This document shows positions 1 to 5,349 of a stretch of DNA of 17,688 bases, one piece after another. The notes under the pieces are model-generated. The model was not told the origin of the DNA and ran no database searches. It worked only from the letters and a program-made list of their open reading frames with translations. Numbering within the stretch: the stretch's first letter is position 1; each line of letters opens with the position of its first letter. The stretch is taken from positions 1-17,688 of the forward strand of contig JAHBAQ020000093.1 in NCBI GenBank assembly GCA_018500045.2, given 5' to 3'. Position numbers and translations under genes: made by a program. The stretch comes from Candidatus Shapirobacteria bacterium. GTDB taxonomy: Bacteria; Patescibacteriota; Microgenomatia; UBA12405.

Positions 1-83
1 AAATCTTAAGATTTTTATTCACAATAGAGACTTGGTTTTAAAGAAATTTTAGCCTTCAAAATATTAATTGATATCAAAACTTT
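1..83. other. Window-edge intergenic, with palindrome at the first bases
   Basis: No gene is visible here. The first 14 bases are a perfect palindrome (AAATCTT/AAGATTT) followed by more T residues. A palindrome at a sequence edge may mark an assembly break or part of a terminator that would lie beyond the edge. The rest is AT-rich and lies downstream of the minus-strand membrane protein gene. Confidence 0.4.
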
Positions 84-431
84 TTAGCTGAAAGATGAAA
101 TTAATAACCAAACCAACATACCCAAACAAAAACTAAAGACACTTAAATACTTGTTATATTTTTTAATAAGTATTTTTACATCAATATCCTTATAGTTAAG
201 ATAACTTCTAAATAGTTCGTTATTAACAAATATTTTCAACTTTTCAGTTAAATATAGAGCCAATAATGTAACAATTAAAAAATCAAGTACAATCTTTAAA
301 AAATACGTTTTTGTTAAATAAATTAAAAAACCTAATAGTGTTACTATTTGGATTATATTAGGTATTTCCAATCTCAAGAAACCATAAAAACTACGTAAAT
401 ACATTGATTTTTTCTTTTTTCTAAATTTCAT
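84..431 (-). CDS. Hypothetical membrane protein, 115 aa
   Basis: Function not recognised. The protein starts with a basic stretch (FRKKKK, residues 3-8) and has three likely membrane segments, at about residues 23-39, 43-61 and 95-114. A charged, lysine-rich loop lies between the second and third. There is no signal peptidase site and no catalytic motif that I can see. The start at 431 is the first ATG, with Met10 as an alternative; no Shine-Dalgarno sequence precedes it. The gene is richer in A+T than the genes to its right and is isolated on the outer side of a tRNA gene, which fits an accessory or recently acquired gene but does not prove it. It could also be a non-conserved ORF, although the regular hydrophobic pattern argues for a real protein. 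Confidence 0.5.
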   Translation of the reverse strand: MKFRKKKKSMYLRSFYGFLRLEIPNIIQIVTLLGFLIYLTKTYFLKIVLDFLIVTLLALYLTEKLKIFVNNELFRSYLNYKDIDVKILIKKYNKYLSVFSFCLGMLVWLLISSFS

Positions 432-678
432 TTAATTATTTAAGATAAAACATTTACTATCAATATTTTCTCACTTATTTAGTGTAAATCTTACAGGACT
501 AATTTTATAAAAGTCACTAAAAATTAGCTAATCAAATTTACCAATACTTTAGGGATAAACAAAATTCACATCTATTACAGAACGGAATGTTCGCTGTTAC
601 AGGGGATAGTTATGCGATTTTTATCAATAGGTTAGGGTAAAAATAGGGAGAACGGACACCTTGGGGTGTCCACAAGTG
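432..678. other. Intergenic region, 247 bp, no confident gene
   Basis: The left half is very AT-rich and contains an inverted repeat CTAATTTT (499-506) / AAAATTAG (520-527). The right half, from about 575, is visibly richer in G+C. The plus frame 521-640 is open for 39 codons without a start except an internal ATG at 587, and it ends with TAA at 638-640. I do not recognise the peptide. The octamer AGAACGGA occurs twice, at about 579 and 650. A hairpin at 654-671 is listed separately. Confidence 0.4.
639..671 (-). terminator. Hairpin downstream of tRNA-Gln, possible terminator
   Basis: A 7-bp perfect stem, GGACACC (654-660) and GGTGTCC (665-671), encloses a 4-nt loop. Read on the minus strand it lies 8 nt beyond the tRNA 3' end, and a run of five T follows only after about 10 further bases (643-639). 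The stem position fits a tRNA terminator or processing hairpin, but the T-run is displaced, so an intrinsic terminator is only a possible reading. Confidence 0.4.
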
Positions 679-749
679 TTGCTCTGCATGGATTCGAACC
701 ACAATTAGTCGGTTCAGAGCCGACTGTCCTACCATTAGACGACAGAGCA
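679..749 (-). tRNA. tRNA-Gln (anticodon CTG)
   Basis: The 71-nt cloverleaf can be folded by eye. The acceptor stem TGCTCTG (749-743) pairs fully with CAGAGCA (686-680), and the discriminator is A at 679. The D arm has a GTC/GAC stem. The anticodon stem GTCGG/CCGAC holds the loop CTCTGAA, giving anticodon CTG at 717-715, read as glutamine CAG. The T arm has the loop TTCGAAT and a stem closed by two G-T wobbles. The U1-A72 first pair is typical of bacterial tRNA-Gln. CCA is not encoded: the next bases on the minus strand are CAC, so a CCA-adding enzyme is needed. The gene stands alone and is divergent from the small ORF at 851. Confidence 0.95.
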
Positions 750-820
750 TCGTATCTTTCAAAACTCGGCTCTTAGTCCATTTAGGGACGATGGGGTATT
801 AAGCCTAGTAAAGACCACTT

Positions 821-826
821 ATTATA
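821..826 (-). promoter_or_regulatory. Candidate -10 element for tRNA-Gln
   Basis: A perfect TATAAT on the minus strand (ATTATA on plus) lies about 70 bp upstream of the mature tRNA 5' end. No good -35 hexamer is seen 16-18 bp further upstream. It implies a leader of roughly 60-65 nt to be removed by RNase P; the leader contains a small GTCC/GGAC hairpin at about 777-790. Confidence 0.35.
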
Positions 827-836
827 CGACAAATGA

Positions 837-842
837 TATAAT
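837..842 (+). promoter_or_regulatory. -10 element of the 54-aa ORF
   Basis: A perfect TATAAT ends 8 nt before the ATG at 851, so transcription would begin at or next to the start codon. The -35 region is not recognisable. The element helps to support the small ORF as a real gene. Confidence 0.5.
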
Positions 843-850
843 TAAAGCTA

Positions 851-1015
851 ATGCAAACTATAGAACAATTAATTCAAGAATTAAAACTTACTCCTGAACA
901 AGCCGAAGGAGTCAAACAATATATGAACAGCCTTTTAGTTGAACTTCTTGAAAGCATCAAACAAGATCACATCAACAATTTTGACGAAACTATCAATAAT
1001 CTTCGAAATAATTAA
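851..1015 (+). CDS. Small hypothetical helical protein, 54 aa
   Basis: The ORF begins MQTIEQLIQELKLTPEQ and ends NNLRNN. It is acidic to neutral, rich in Gln, Glu, Leu and Asn, and looks all-helical, with heptad-like Leu/Ile spacing across residues 4-50. It has no membrane segment, cysteines or recognisable domain. Evidence for coding is the TATAAT 8 nt upstream of the ATG, the amphipathic composition, and the stop codon lying 1 nt from the convergent hydrolase stop, a packing seen at other convergent junctions in this window. Function is unknown. Confidence 0.6.
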   Translation: MQTIEQLIQELKLTPEQAEGVKQYMNSLLVELLESIKQDHINNFDETINNLRNN

Positions 1016-1016
1016 T

Positions 1017-1646
1017 TTATAGAGTATACCTTGGTTTTTCTCGTCCAATACTTGTCGGTTCTCCGTGGCCCGAATACACATCAGTTTCTTCCGGTAGTTC
1101 CATCAATTTTTTTAAACTTACAAAAATTTTCTTAGTCGAGCCATATTTAAAATCCGTCCTACCTCGCAAATCTTTAAATAAAGTGTCACCGGAAAATAAT
1201 AAGTTATCTTCTTTTCCATAAAGACACACCGATCCTGGTGTGTGACCTGGAGTCTTGATTACTTCCAATTTACTTTTTCCAAAACTAATTTCTTCAATTT
1301 CTTCTAAATCTTTATCTATTTTTAATAAATTTGGAGTTTCAATCTTCATTTTTAAAAAATGTTTAGCAGTTTCATCCTGTCTATCCAACAAAAATTTATC
1401 TTTAGAATTTATATAAACTGGCACGTTATATATCAATTTCAAATCCAAAGCCGCCAAAGAATGATCAAAATGTCCGTGAGTCATTACTACTCCCACTAAA
1501 TTTATTCCTTTGTTTATCAATTCCTCCGAAATTGCTACGCCATCGTCTGCCGGGTCAATCACTAATCCATCTTTTGTTTCTTCGTCCCAAACCAAATAAC
1601 AATTTGTCTCAAGTTGGCCCAAAACCAATACTTCAAATTTAATCAT
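1017..1646 (-). CDS. Metallo-beta-lactamase-fold hydrolase (glyoxalase II-like), 209 aa
   Basis: This is a dinuclear metal hydrolase of the MBL superfamily, closest in layout to short YcbL/GloB-like glyoxalase II homologues. The zinc-binding signature THGHFDH is at residues 56-62 (His57, His59, Asp61, His62). The later ligands are His135 in GHTPG, Asp154 in FSGDTLF and His194 in SGHGEPT. A GRTDF segment at 162-166 is also usual in this subgroup. The length fits the short single-domain forms, which lack the C-terminal substrate domain of canonical glyoxalase II. The substrate may be S-lactoylglutathione or another thioester; many bacteria of this type have no glutathione, so the substrate is open. 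There is no signal peptide, so it is cytosolic. The gene is divergent from the RRM gene with only 21 bp between start codons and convergent with the 54-aa ORF at 1015. Confidence 0.88.
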   Translation of the reverse strand: MIKFEVLVLGQLETNCYLVWDEETKDGLVIDPADDGVAISEELINKGINLVGVVMTHGHFDHSLAALDLKLIYNVPVYINSKDKFLLDRQDETAKHFLKMKIETPNLLKIDKDLEEIEEISFGKSKLEVIKTPGHTPGSVCLYGKEDNLLFSGDTLFKDLRGRTDFKYGSTKKIFVSLKKLMELPEETDVYSGHGEPTSIGREKPRYTL

Positions 1647-1650
1647 AGGT

Positions 1651-1657
1651 TATAATA
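1651..1657. promoter_or_regulatory. Symmetric bidirectional -10 element (TATAATA)
   Basis: The plus strand reads TATAAT at 1651-1656, and the minus strand reads TATTAT at 1657-1652 over the same bases. The plus element ends 11 nt before the ATG at 1668; the minus element ends 5 nt before the ATG at 1646. The heptamer fits TATNATA, the symmetric motif known to support divergent transcription from one site. The 21-bp gap leaves no other place for promoters outside the coding regions. Confidence 0.55.
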
Positions 1658-1667
1658 ACTCATAACT

Positions 1668-2384
1668 ATGAACGAAAACAAACCTGTCTCCAAAAGATTA
1701 TTTATCGGTAGTTTGCCATATCGCTTTACCGAAGGTGAACTTTTAGACTTATTTATCTCCGAAGGAAAAATTATTTCTGTTCGGATTATGCACAACCGTT
1801 GGGGTAAAAGCCGTGGGTTAGGCTATATTGAATATGAAAATTTAGATGATGCCATTCGCGCCAAGGAAAAATATCATAACTTCAATTTAGGTGATCGCAG
1901 TATTATTGTTGATTATGCCCAACCCGATCCATTTTTAACTCCCGAAGGTAAAGCTCGTCACGAAGAAGCCTTAGCTAAGCACCCTAATCGCCGCCAGGCT
2001 TTAAATTATTTACCTCATCCCGATTCTGACACCAACGAATATCAAAAACGTAGTTTTCAAGCTCATTCGCCTTCTCGTTTCAGTTTTAACGATAATCAAA
2101 ATAACCATAATTCAGAATTTAGACCTCACAAAAAATATAAAGGCGGTAAGCCAGTTTTTAATTCTTTAGGTAAATCTCTAAATCGCGATACTAGCGGTGA
2201 ATTCGTCCCTAAATTTATTCCAGAACCAGATTCTCGTCCCAAAAAAAAATTCCGTCCTCGTCCTGGTCAAAAACCAGAATACTTAGCTAGTTCACCTTTA
2301 CACGTTCGTAGTAGTGTTTTTAAGCAGCGCCATTTTGGATCGCGTACCGGTGCCAAATTTGCCGCCAAAAGCAAAAACAAATAG
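1668..2384 (+). CDS. RRM-domain RNA-binding protein with long basic tail, 238 aa
   Basis: The N-terminal RNA recognition motif spans about residues 9-86. RNP2 is LFIGSLPY (11-18) and RNP1 is RGLGYIEY (49-56), with Leu51 where the first aromatic of RNP1 usually stands and Tyr53 and Tyr56 retained. Residues 90-238 form a low-complexity tail rich in Arg, Lys, Pro, Ser, Asn and Phe, without predicted fold. Typical bacterial RRM proteins are about 80-110 residues, so a ~150-residue basic disordered tail is unusual and suggests non-specific RNA or ribosome binding, an RNA chaperone role, or condensate formation; this is inference. It is the first gene of a plus-strand run; the MFS gene starts 1 nt after its stop. 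The start is the ATG 11 nt after a TATAAT. Confidence 0.9.
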   Translation: MNENKPVSKRLFIGSLPYRFTEGELLDLFISEGKIISVRIMHNRWGKSRGLGYIEYENLDDAIRAKEKYHNFNLGDRSIIVDYAQPDPFLTPEGKARHEEALAKHPNRRQALNYLPHPDSDTNEYQKRSFQAHSPSRFSFNDNQNNHNSEFRPHKKYKGGKPVFNSLGKSLNRDTSGEFVPKFIPEPDSRPKKKFRPRPGQKPEYLASSPLHVRSSVFKQRHFGSRTGAKFAAKSKNK

Positions 2385-2385
2385 T

Positions 2386-3546
2386 ATGTCTTTTGACAGG
2401 AATATTAAATTACTCCGCTGGCACAGTTTCTTTACTGATTTTAGCTTATGGGAACCATTGGCAATAATTTATTTCTCTAAAATTTCAGGATCATATACTT
2501 TAGGCTTAAGTATTTTTTCTATTTTTATGGTTTCTTCAGCAGTTTTTGAATTACCAACCGGTTTTATATCCGACAGGTACGGTCGGGTTAAAGCATTAAT
2601 TTTAGGTTCTTTGTCATTTTTAATCGGTGCTATTTTTTATGCTATTGGTCTGAATTATTGGTTTTTAGTTTTTGGCGCCATTATTCAAGGATTCGGTCGT
2701 TCCTGTTATAGCGGCAACAACGATGCTTTACTTTACGATAATTTATTTTCAACTAATCAGATCAAGAAATTTGAAGAATACAATGGAAAAATTGGCTCAA
2801 TGTCCCAAATAGCTTTAGCCATATCTGCTCTTTTATCTGTTTCTGTCGCCATTTTTCCGTTATCATTTTTATTATGGGCGTCAGTAATGCCTCAATTAAT
2901 TTGTTTAATTTTAAGTTTAAGATTAAAAGAAGTTAAAGTTACTAACAATCAATCTGGAAATATTTTTTCTCATATCAAAATTGCTGCCAAAAATTTTATC
3001 TCTAATATAAATTTACGACTAATCAGTTTATCCGACATTATTAATTTTGGTCTTGGTGAAGCCGCTTGGAATTTTAAATCAGCCTTTATTGCCACTATTT
3101 GGCCAATTTGGGCTGTCGGTATTACTCAGTTTATATCCAACATTGGAGCCAGTTTTAGTTTTCGTTTAAGTGGTAGAATCTTAAAAAAAATTTCCGCTTT
3201 AAATGTTTTAATTTTTGATTTTATTTTAAGTGAAATTACTGTTCTTTTGGCCCTTATTTTTGTGAATATTATTTCTCCAATTCTAATGAGTATTAATTCA
3301 CTAACCTATGGAGTTAGTCAGGTTGCCAAAAATAAATTACTTCAGGATGAATTTACTATGGAACAACGGGCCACTATGGGTTCATTAAATTCTTTAGCTG
3401 GTAGTTTATTGTATGGTATTTTTGCTGTTATATTAGGAATCTTCGCTGACAATTTTGGTCCCAGAAATGCACTTATTTTTCAGTCCATTCTTAGTTTTTC
3501 TATCCTGTATTTTTACTTTAATCTTAAAAAACGAAGTAAACTATGA
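2386..3546 (+). CDS. MFS transporter, 386 aa
   Basis: This is an integral membrane secondary transporter of the major facilitator superfamily with about 12 hydrophobic segments. Motif A in the loop between segments 2 and 3 is GFISDRYGRVK (residues 59-69, with Asp63, Arg64, Gly66 and Arg67). A second conserved stretch, SGNNDALLYDNL (109-120), is characteristic of a subfamily often labelled as drug or sugar efflux MFS proteins. The substrate cannot be read from the sequence. I chose the ATG at 2386, 1 nt after the RRM gene's TAG; an upstream ATG at 2314 in the same frame would add 24 non-hydrophobic residues overlapping the RRM gene. The TGA stop overlaps the dus start codon (ATGA, 3543-3546), implying translational coupling. 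Confidence 0.88.
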   Translation: MSFDRNIKLLRWHSFFTDFSLWEPLAIIYFSKISGSYTLGLSIFSIFMVSSAVFELPTGFISDRYGRVKALILGSLSFLIGAIFYAIGLNYWFLVFGAIIQGFGRSCYSGNNDALLYDNLFSTNQIKKFEEYNGKIGSMSQIALAISALLSVSVAIFPLSFLLWASVMPQLICLILSLRLKEVKVTNNQSGNIFSHIKIAAKNFISNINLRLISLSDIINFGLGEAAWNFKSAFIATIWPIWAVGITQFISNIGASFSFRLSGRILKKISALNVLIFDFILSEITVLLALIFVNIISPILMSINSLTYGVSQVAKNKLLQDEFTMEQRATMGSLNSLAGSLLYGIFAVILGIFADNFGPRNALIFQSILSFSILYFYFNLKKRSKL

Positions 3547-4604
3547 AATTTTTGAATCAAAAAAATATCATCGGTCTTTCTCCTATGGACGGTATTACCG
3601 ACGAAGCTTTTCGTTTGGTTCAGACCAAAATTGCCAAACCGGATTTAATTTTTACTGAATTTGTCAGTGCCGAAGGTATTTCTCGTGGAGGTATTAAATT
3701 ATATGACACTCTTTTGTTTTCTCCAGAAGAAAGGCCAATTATTGGCCAATTATTTGGCAAAGACCCAGAAAGTTTTTATAAATCCGCCATTATTTTATGC
3801 GAACTTGGTTTTGATGGTGTTGATATTAATATGGGCTGTCCGGCCAAAACTGTTACTCAACACGGCAGCGGTGCTGCCTTAATTGCCAAACCAGAATTAG
3901 CGGTTCAAATTATCCAATCGACTAAGCAGGGGATTGATGATTGGTTTTTCAGCAAGGTCAAAATTACCGATATCGGTCTTAATCAAAGAACTTTGGATGT
4001 TATTTCTAAAAATAAAAAATATTCAAACTTAGAAAACCGCCCTGTCAAGGGAGGTGCCCGAAGGGCAGAGGGTTTAAAACCAACTCTCTCAGTCAAAACT
4101 CGTCTCGGTACTTCTGAACCTATTATTGAAAAATGGATTCCTGTTTTACTTTCTCAACCAATCGATTTTTTAACCATTCACGGCCGGACTCTCAAACAAG
4201 CTTATGCCGGTCAAGCCGATTGGAATCAAATCCAAAAAGTTGTTAAATTAGCCAAAAATACCGGTATAAAAATATTCGGTAATGGTGATATTCAAAATCG
4301 TCAGCAAGGAATTGAATATTGTCAAAAGTATGGTGTTGATGGTATTTTAATTGGCCGAGCTGCCGGTGGTAATCCTTGGGTTTTCAACAATCACATTGCT
4401 ACTCCTCAGGAAAAATTTTCTGCCATGTTGCTTCATGCTCAAATGTTCCAAGAAGTTTTCCCTCGTCGCTGTTTCGATAGTTTGCGTAAACATTTTTTAC
4501 TTTACACTTCCGATTTCCCCAATGCTAAATCACTCAGAATGAAACTTGTTAGATTAAACTCAGTCAAAGAACTTTTGTCTCTTGAGAAAGATTTTCAGCC
4601 TTGA
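3543..4604 (+). CDS. dus: tRNA-dihydrouridine synthase (DusB-like), 353 aa
   Basis: This FMN enzyme reduces uridine to dihydrouridine in tRNA D-loops using NADPH. SPMDGITDEAFR (13-24) starts the TIM barrel. DINMGCPAKTV (94-104) carries the catalytic acid Cys99. LTIHGRTLKQAYAG lies at 210-223, FGNGDI at 245-250 and ILIGRAAGGNPWVF at 268-281, the flavin phosphate site. Compared with E. coli-type DusB, about 45 extra residues sit between the Cys99 helix region and the barrel strand SVKTRLG (183-189), at roughly residues 134-180. Residues 166-178 are encoded by a G+C-rich palindromic element listed separately. The start overlaps the MFS stop by 4 nt and has no Shine-Dalgarno sequence. Which of the Dus types it is, and so which U position it modifies, is not certain. 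Confidence 0.93.
   Translation: MKFLNQKNIIGLSPMDGITDEAFRLVQTKIAKPDLIFTEFVSAEGISRGGIKLYDTLLFSPEERPIIGQLFGKDPESFYKSAIILCELGFDGVDINMGCPAKTVTQHGSGAALIAKPELAVQIIQSTKQGIDDWFFSKVKITDIGLNQRTLDVISKNKKYSNLENRPVKGGARRAEGLKPTLSVKTRLGTSEPIIEKWIPVLLSQPIDFLTIHGRTLKQAYAGQADWNQIQKVVKLAKNTGIKIFGNGDIQNRQQGIEYCQKYGVDGILIGRAAGGNPWVFNNHIATPQEKFSAMLLHAQMFQEVFPRRCFDSLRKHFLLYTSDFPNAKSLRMKLVRLNSVKELLSLEKDFQP
4033..4081. repeat. G+C-rich palindromic element inside dus
   Basis: The stretch 4039-4075 stands out from its AT-rich surroundings. It contains the hairpin TGCCC-GAA-GGGCA (4055-4067) and a second small stem CCCT (4040-4043) / AGGG (4048-4051); CCCT can also pair with the outer AGGG at 4069-4072. The direct repeat AAAACC flanks it at 4033-4038 and 4076-4081. 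Its layout (CCCT, TCAAGGG, GAGGTG, short hairpin, GAGGGTTT) resembles short palindromic repeats that I recall being scattered in many bacterial genomes. Here it is read in frame as residues 166-178 of Dus (RPVKGGARRAEGL). No second copy is visible in the window. Confidence 0.5.
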
Positions 4605-4610
4605 TAAAGT
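4582..4610 (+). promoter_or_regulatory. Candidate promoter of the 132-aa coiled-coil gene
   Basis: TTGAGA (4582-4587) and TAAAGT (4605-4610) are separated by exactly 17 bp, and the -10 ends 7 nt before the ATG at 4618. The -35 matches five of six consensus bases and the -10 four of six. It overlaps the end of dus. Confidence 0.4.
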
Positions 4611-4617
4611 TAAAAGT

Positions 4618-5016
4618 ATGCCAGACGAAAATCAAGCTCAAACCATCCTTAATATTGAATCTCTTATCAACACCGCCACCGTCCGTCTTGATGAGATAAG
4701 TAAGCAACTTCAAGAACAAAAAAGTATGATCGATGCTCTTTTAGAAAATAATGCTGAATACCAAGAGATTGAAAAAGAAGCCAAAAAACAGGCTAAATTA
4801 AAAACCGCCGCCAAGCAAAATGTTCTCAGTGCTCCCGAAGCCAAATCAACTCTCGACAAACTCAAAGAAAATCAAATGCAAGCTAAAGAGTTAAAAATTG
4901 CTTTATCAGATTATTTAGCCCAATACGTCGCTCTTTCTGGCACTAATCAAATCGAAGGTCCAGATGGTGTTGTCCGTCAAATTATCTATACCGCCAAGTT
5001 AGTAAAAACCAAATAA
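4618..5016 (+). CDS. Hypothetical coiled-coil protein, 132 aa
   Basis: Function not recognised. Residues about 5-110 are strongly helical, rich in Gln, Glu, Lys, Ala and Leu, with heptad-like repeats, so a coiled coil is likely. The last ~25 residues (GTNQIEGPDGVVRQIIYTAKLVKTK) contain short hydrophobic strands. It has no membrane segment, signal peptide or catalytic motif. The start at 4618 is preferred over the in-frame ATG at 4582, which lies inside dus, because the composition changes there and a candidate -10 ends 7 nt upstream. It sits 13 nt after dus and 17 nt before thioredoxin in the same direction. A cytosolic scaffold or small chaperone-like role is possible but is a guess. Confidence 0.75.
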   Translation: MPDENQAQTILNIESLINTATVRLDEISKQLQEQKSMIDALLENNAEYQEIEKEAKKQAKLKTAAKQNVLSAPEAKSTLDKLKENQMQAKELKIALSDYLAQYVALSGTNQIEGPDGVVRQIIYTAKLVKTK

Positions 5017-5021
5017 TAGTT

Positions 5022-5027
5022 TATAAT
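5022..5027 (+). promoter_or_regulatory. -10 element of thioredoxin
   Basis: A perfect TATAAT ends exactly 6 nt before the ATG at 5034. Transcription starting about 7 nt downstream would begin at the start codon, giving a leaderless mRNA. The -35 region (TTAGTA, 4999-5004, 17-bp spacer) is weak. Confidence 0.6.
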
Positions 5028-5033
5028 CCACCT

Positions 5034-5345
5034 ATGGCACAAAATATTTCTCAAAATGATTTCCAAAAAGAAGTTTTAGACTTCAAAGGTAAAGTTTTAG
5101 TCGATTTTTGGGCTCCTTGGTGTGGTCCCTGCCAAATGCTCGGTCCAATTATCGAAGAACTTAGTCACGAACTTACCGATGTCAAAGTTGTCAAAGTCGA
5201 TGTTGATCAAGCTCAAGAATTATCTGGTAAATACGGTGTTTCTGGTATTCCCACCGTTATGATCTTCAAAGATGGTCAACCAGTCGAAACCATTGTCGGT
5301 TTCCGCCAAAAGCAAGATTATCTTAATGCCATCAACAAGGCATAA
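5034..5345 (+). CDS. trxA: Thioredoxin, 103 aa
   Basis: This is a small cytosolic dithiol-disulfide oxidoreductase. The active site WCGPC is at residues 29-33 in the canonical context VDFWAPWCGPC, and the cis-proline loop GIPT is at 71-74 (Pro73). The central Asp24 of VDFWA, which tunes the active-site pKa, is present. The length is typical of a single-domain thioredoxin, with no signal peptide or membrane anchor. It reduces protein disulfides and would normally be recharged by a thioredoxin reductase, which is not in this window. It is followed 4 nt later by rlmN, probably co-transcribed. Confidence 0.95.
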   Translation: MAQNISQNDFQKEVLDFKGKVLVDFWAPWCGPCQMLGPIIEELSHELTDVKVVKVDVDQAQELSGKYGVSGIPTVMIFKDGQPVETIVGFRQKQDYLNAINKA

Positions 5346-5349
5346 TTAA

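Noticed and set aside
499..527. AT-rich inverted repeat as an intrinsic terminator
   Set aside because: The stem is purely weak pairs with one G-C, lacks a T-run in the right place and is upstream of, not downstream of, the nearest gene.
579..595. LexA/SOS-box-like GAAC...GTTC pair
   Set aside because: The half-sites are separated by 5 bases rather than 4 and no SOS gene is adjacent; it is likely chance.
2314..2385. MFS start at 2314
   Set aside because: The extra 24 residues overlap the RRM gene and are not membrane-like; the ATG at 2386 directly follows the RRM stop and begins a normal MFS N-terminus.
4582..4617. Start of the coiled-coil protein at 4582
   Set aside because: It lies inside dus and gives residues unlike the rest; the candidate -10 ends 7 nt before the ATG at 4618.
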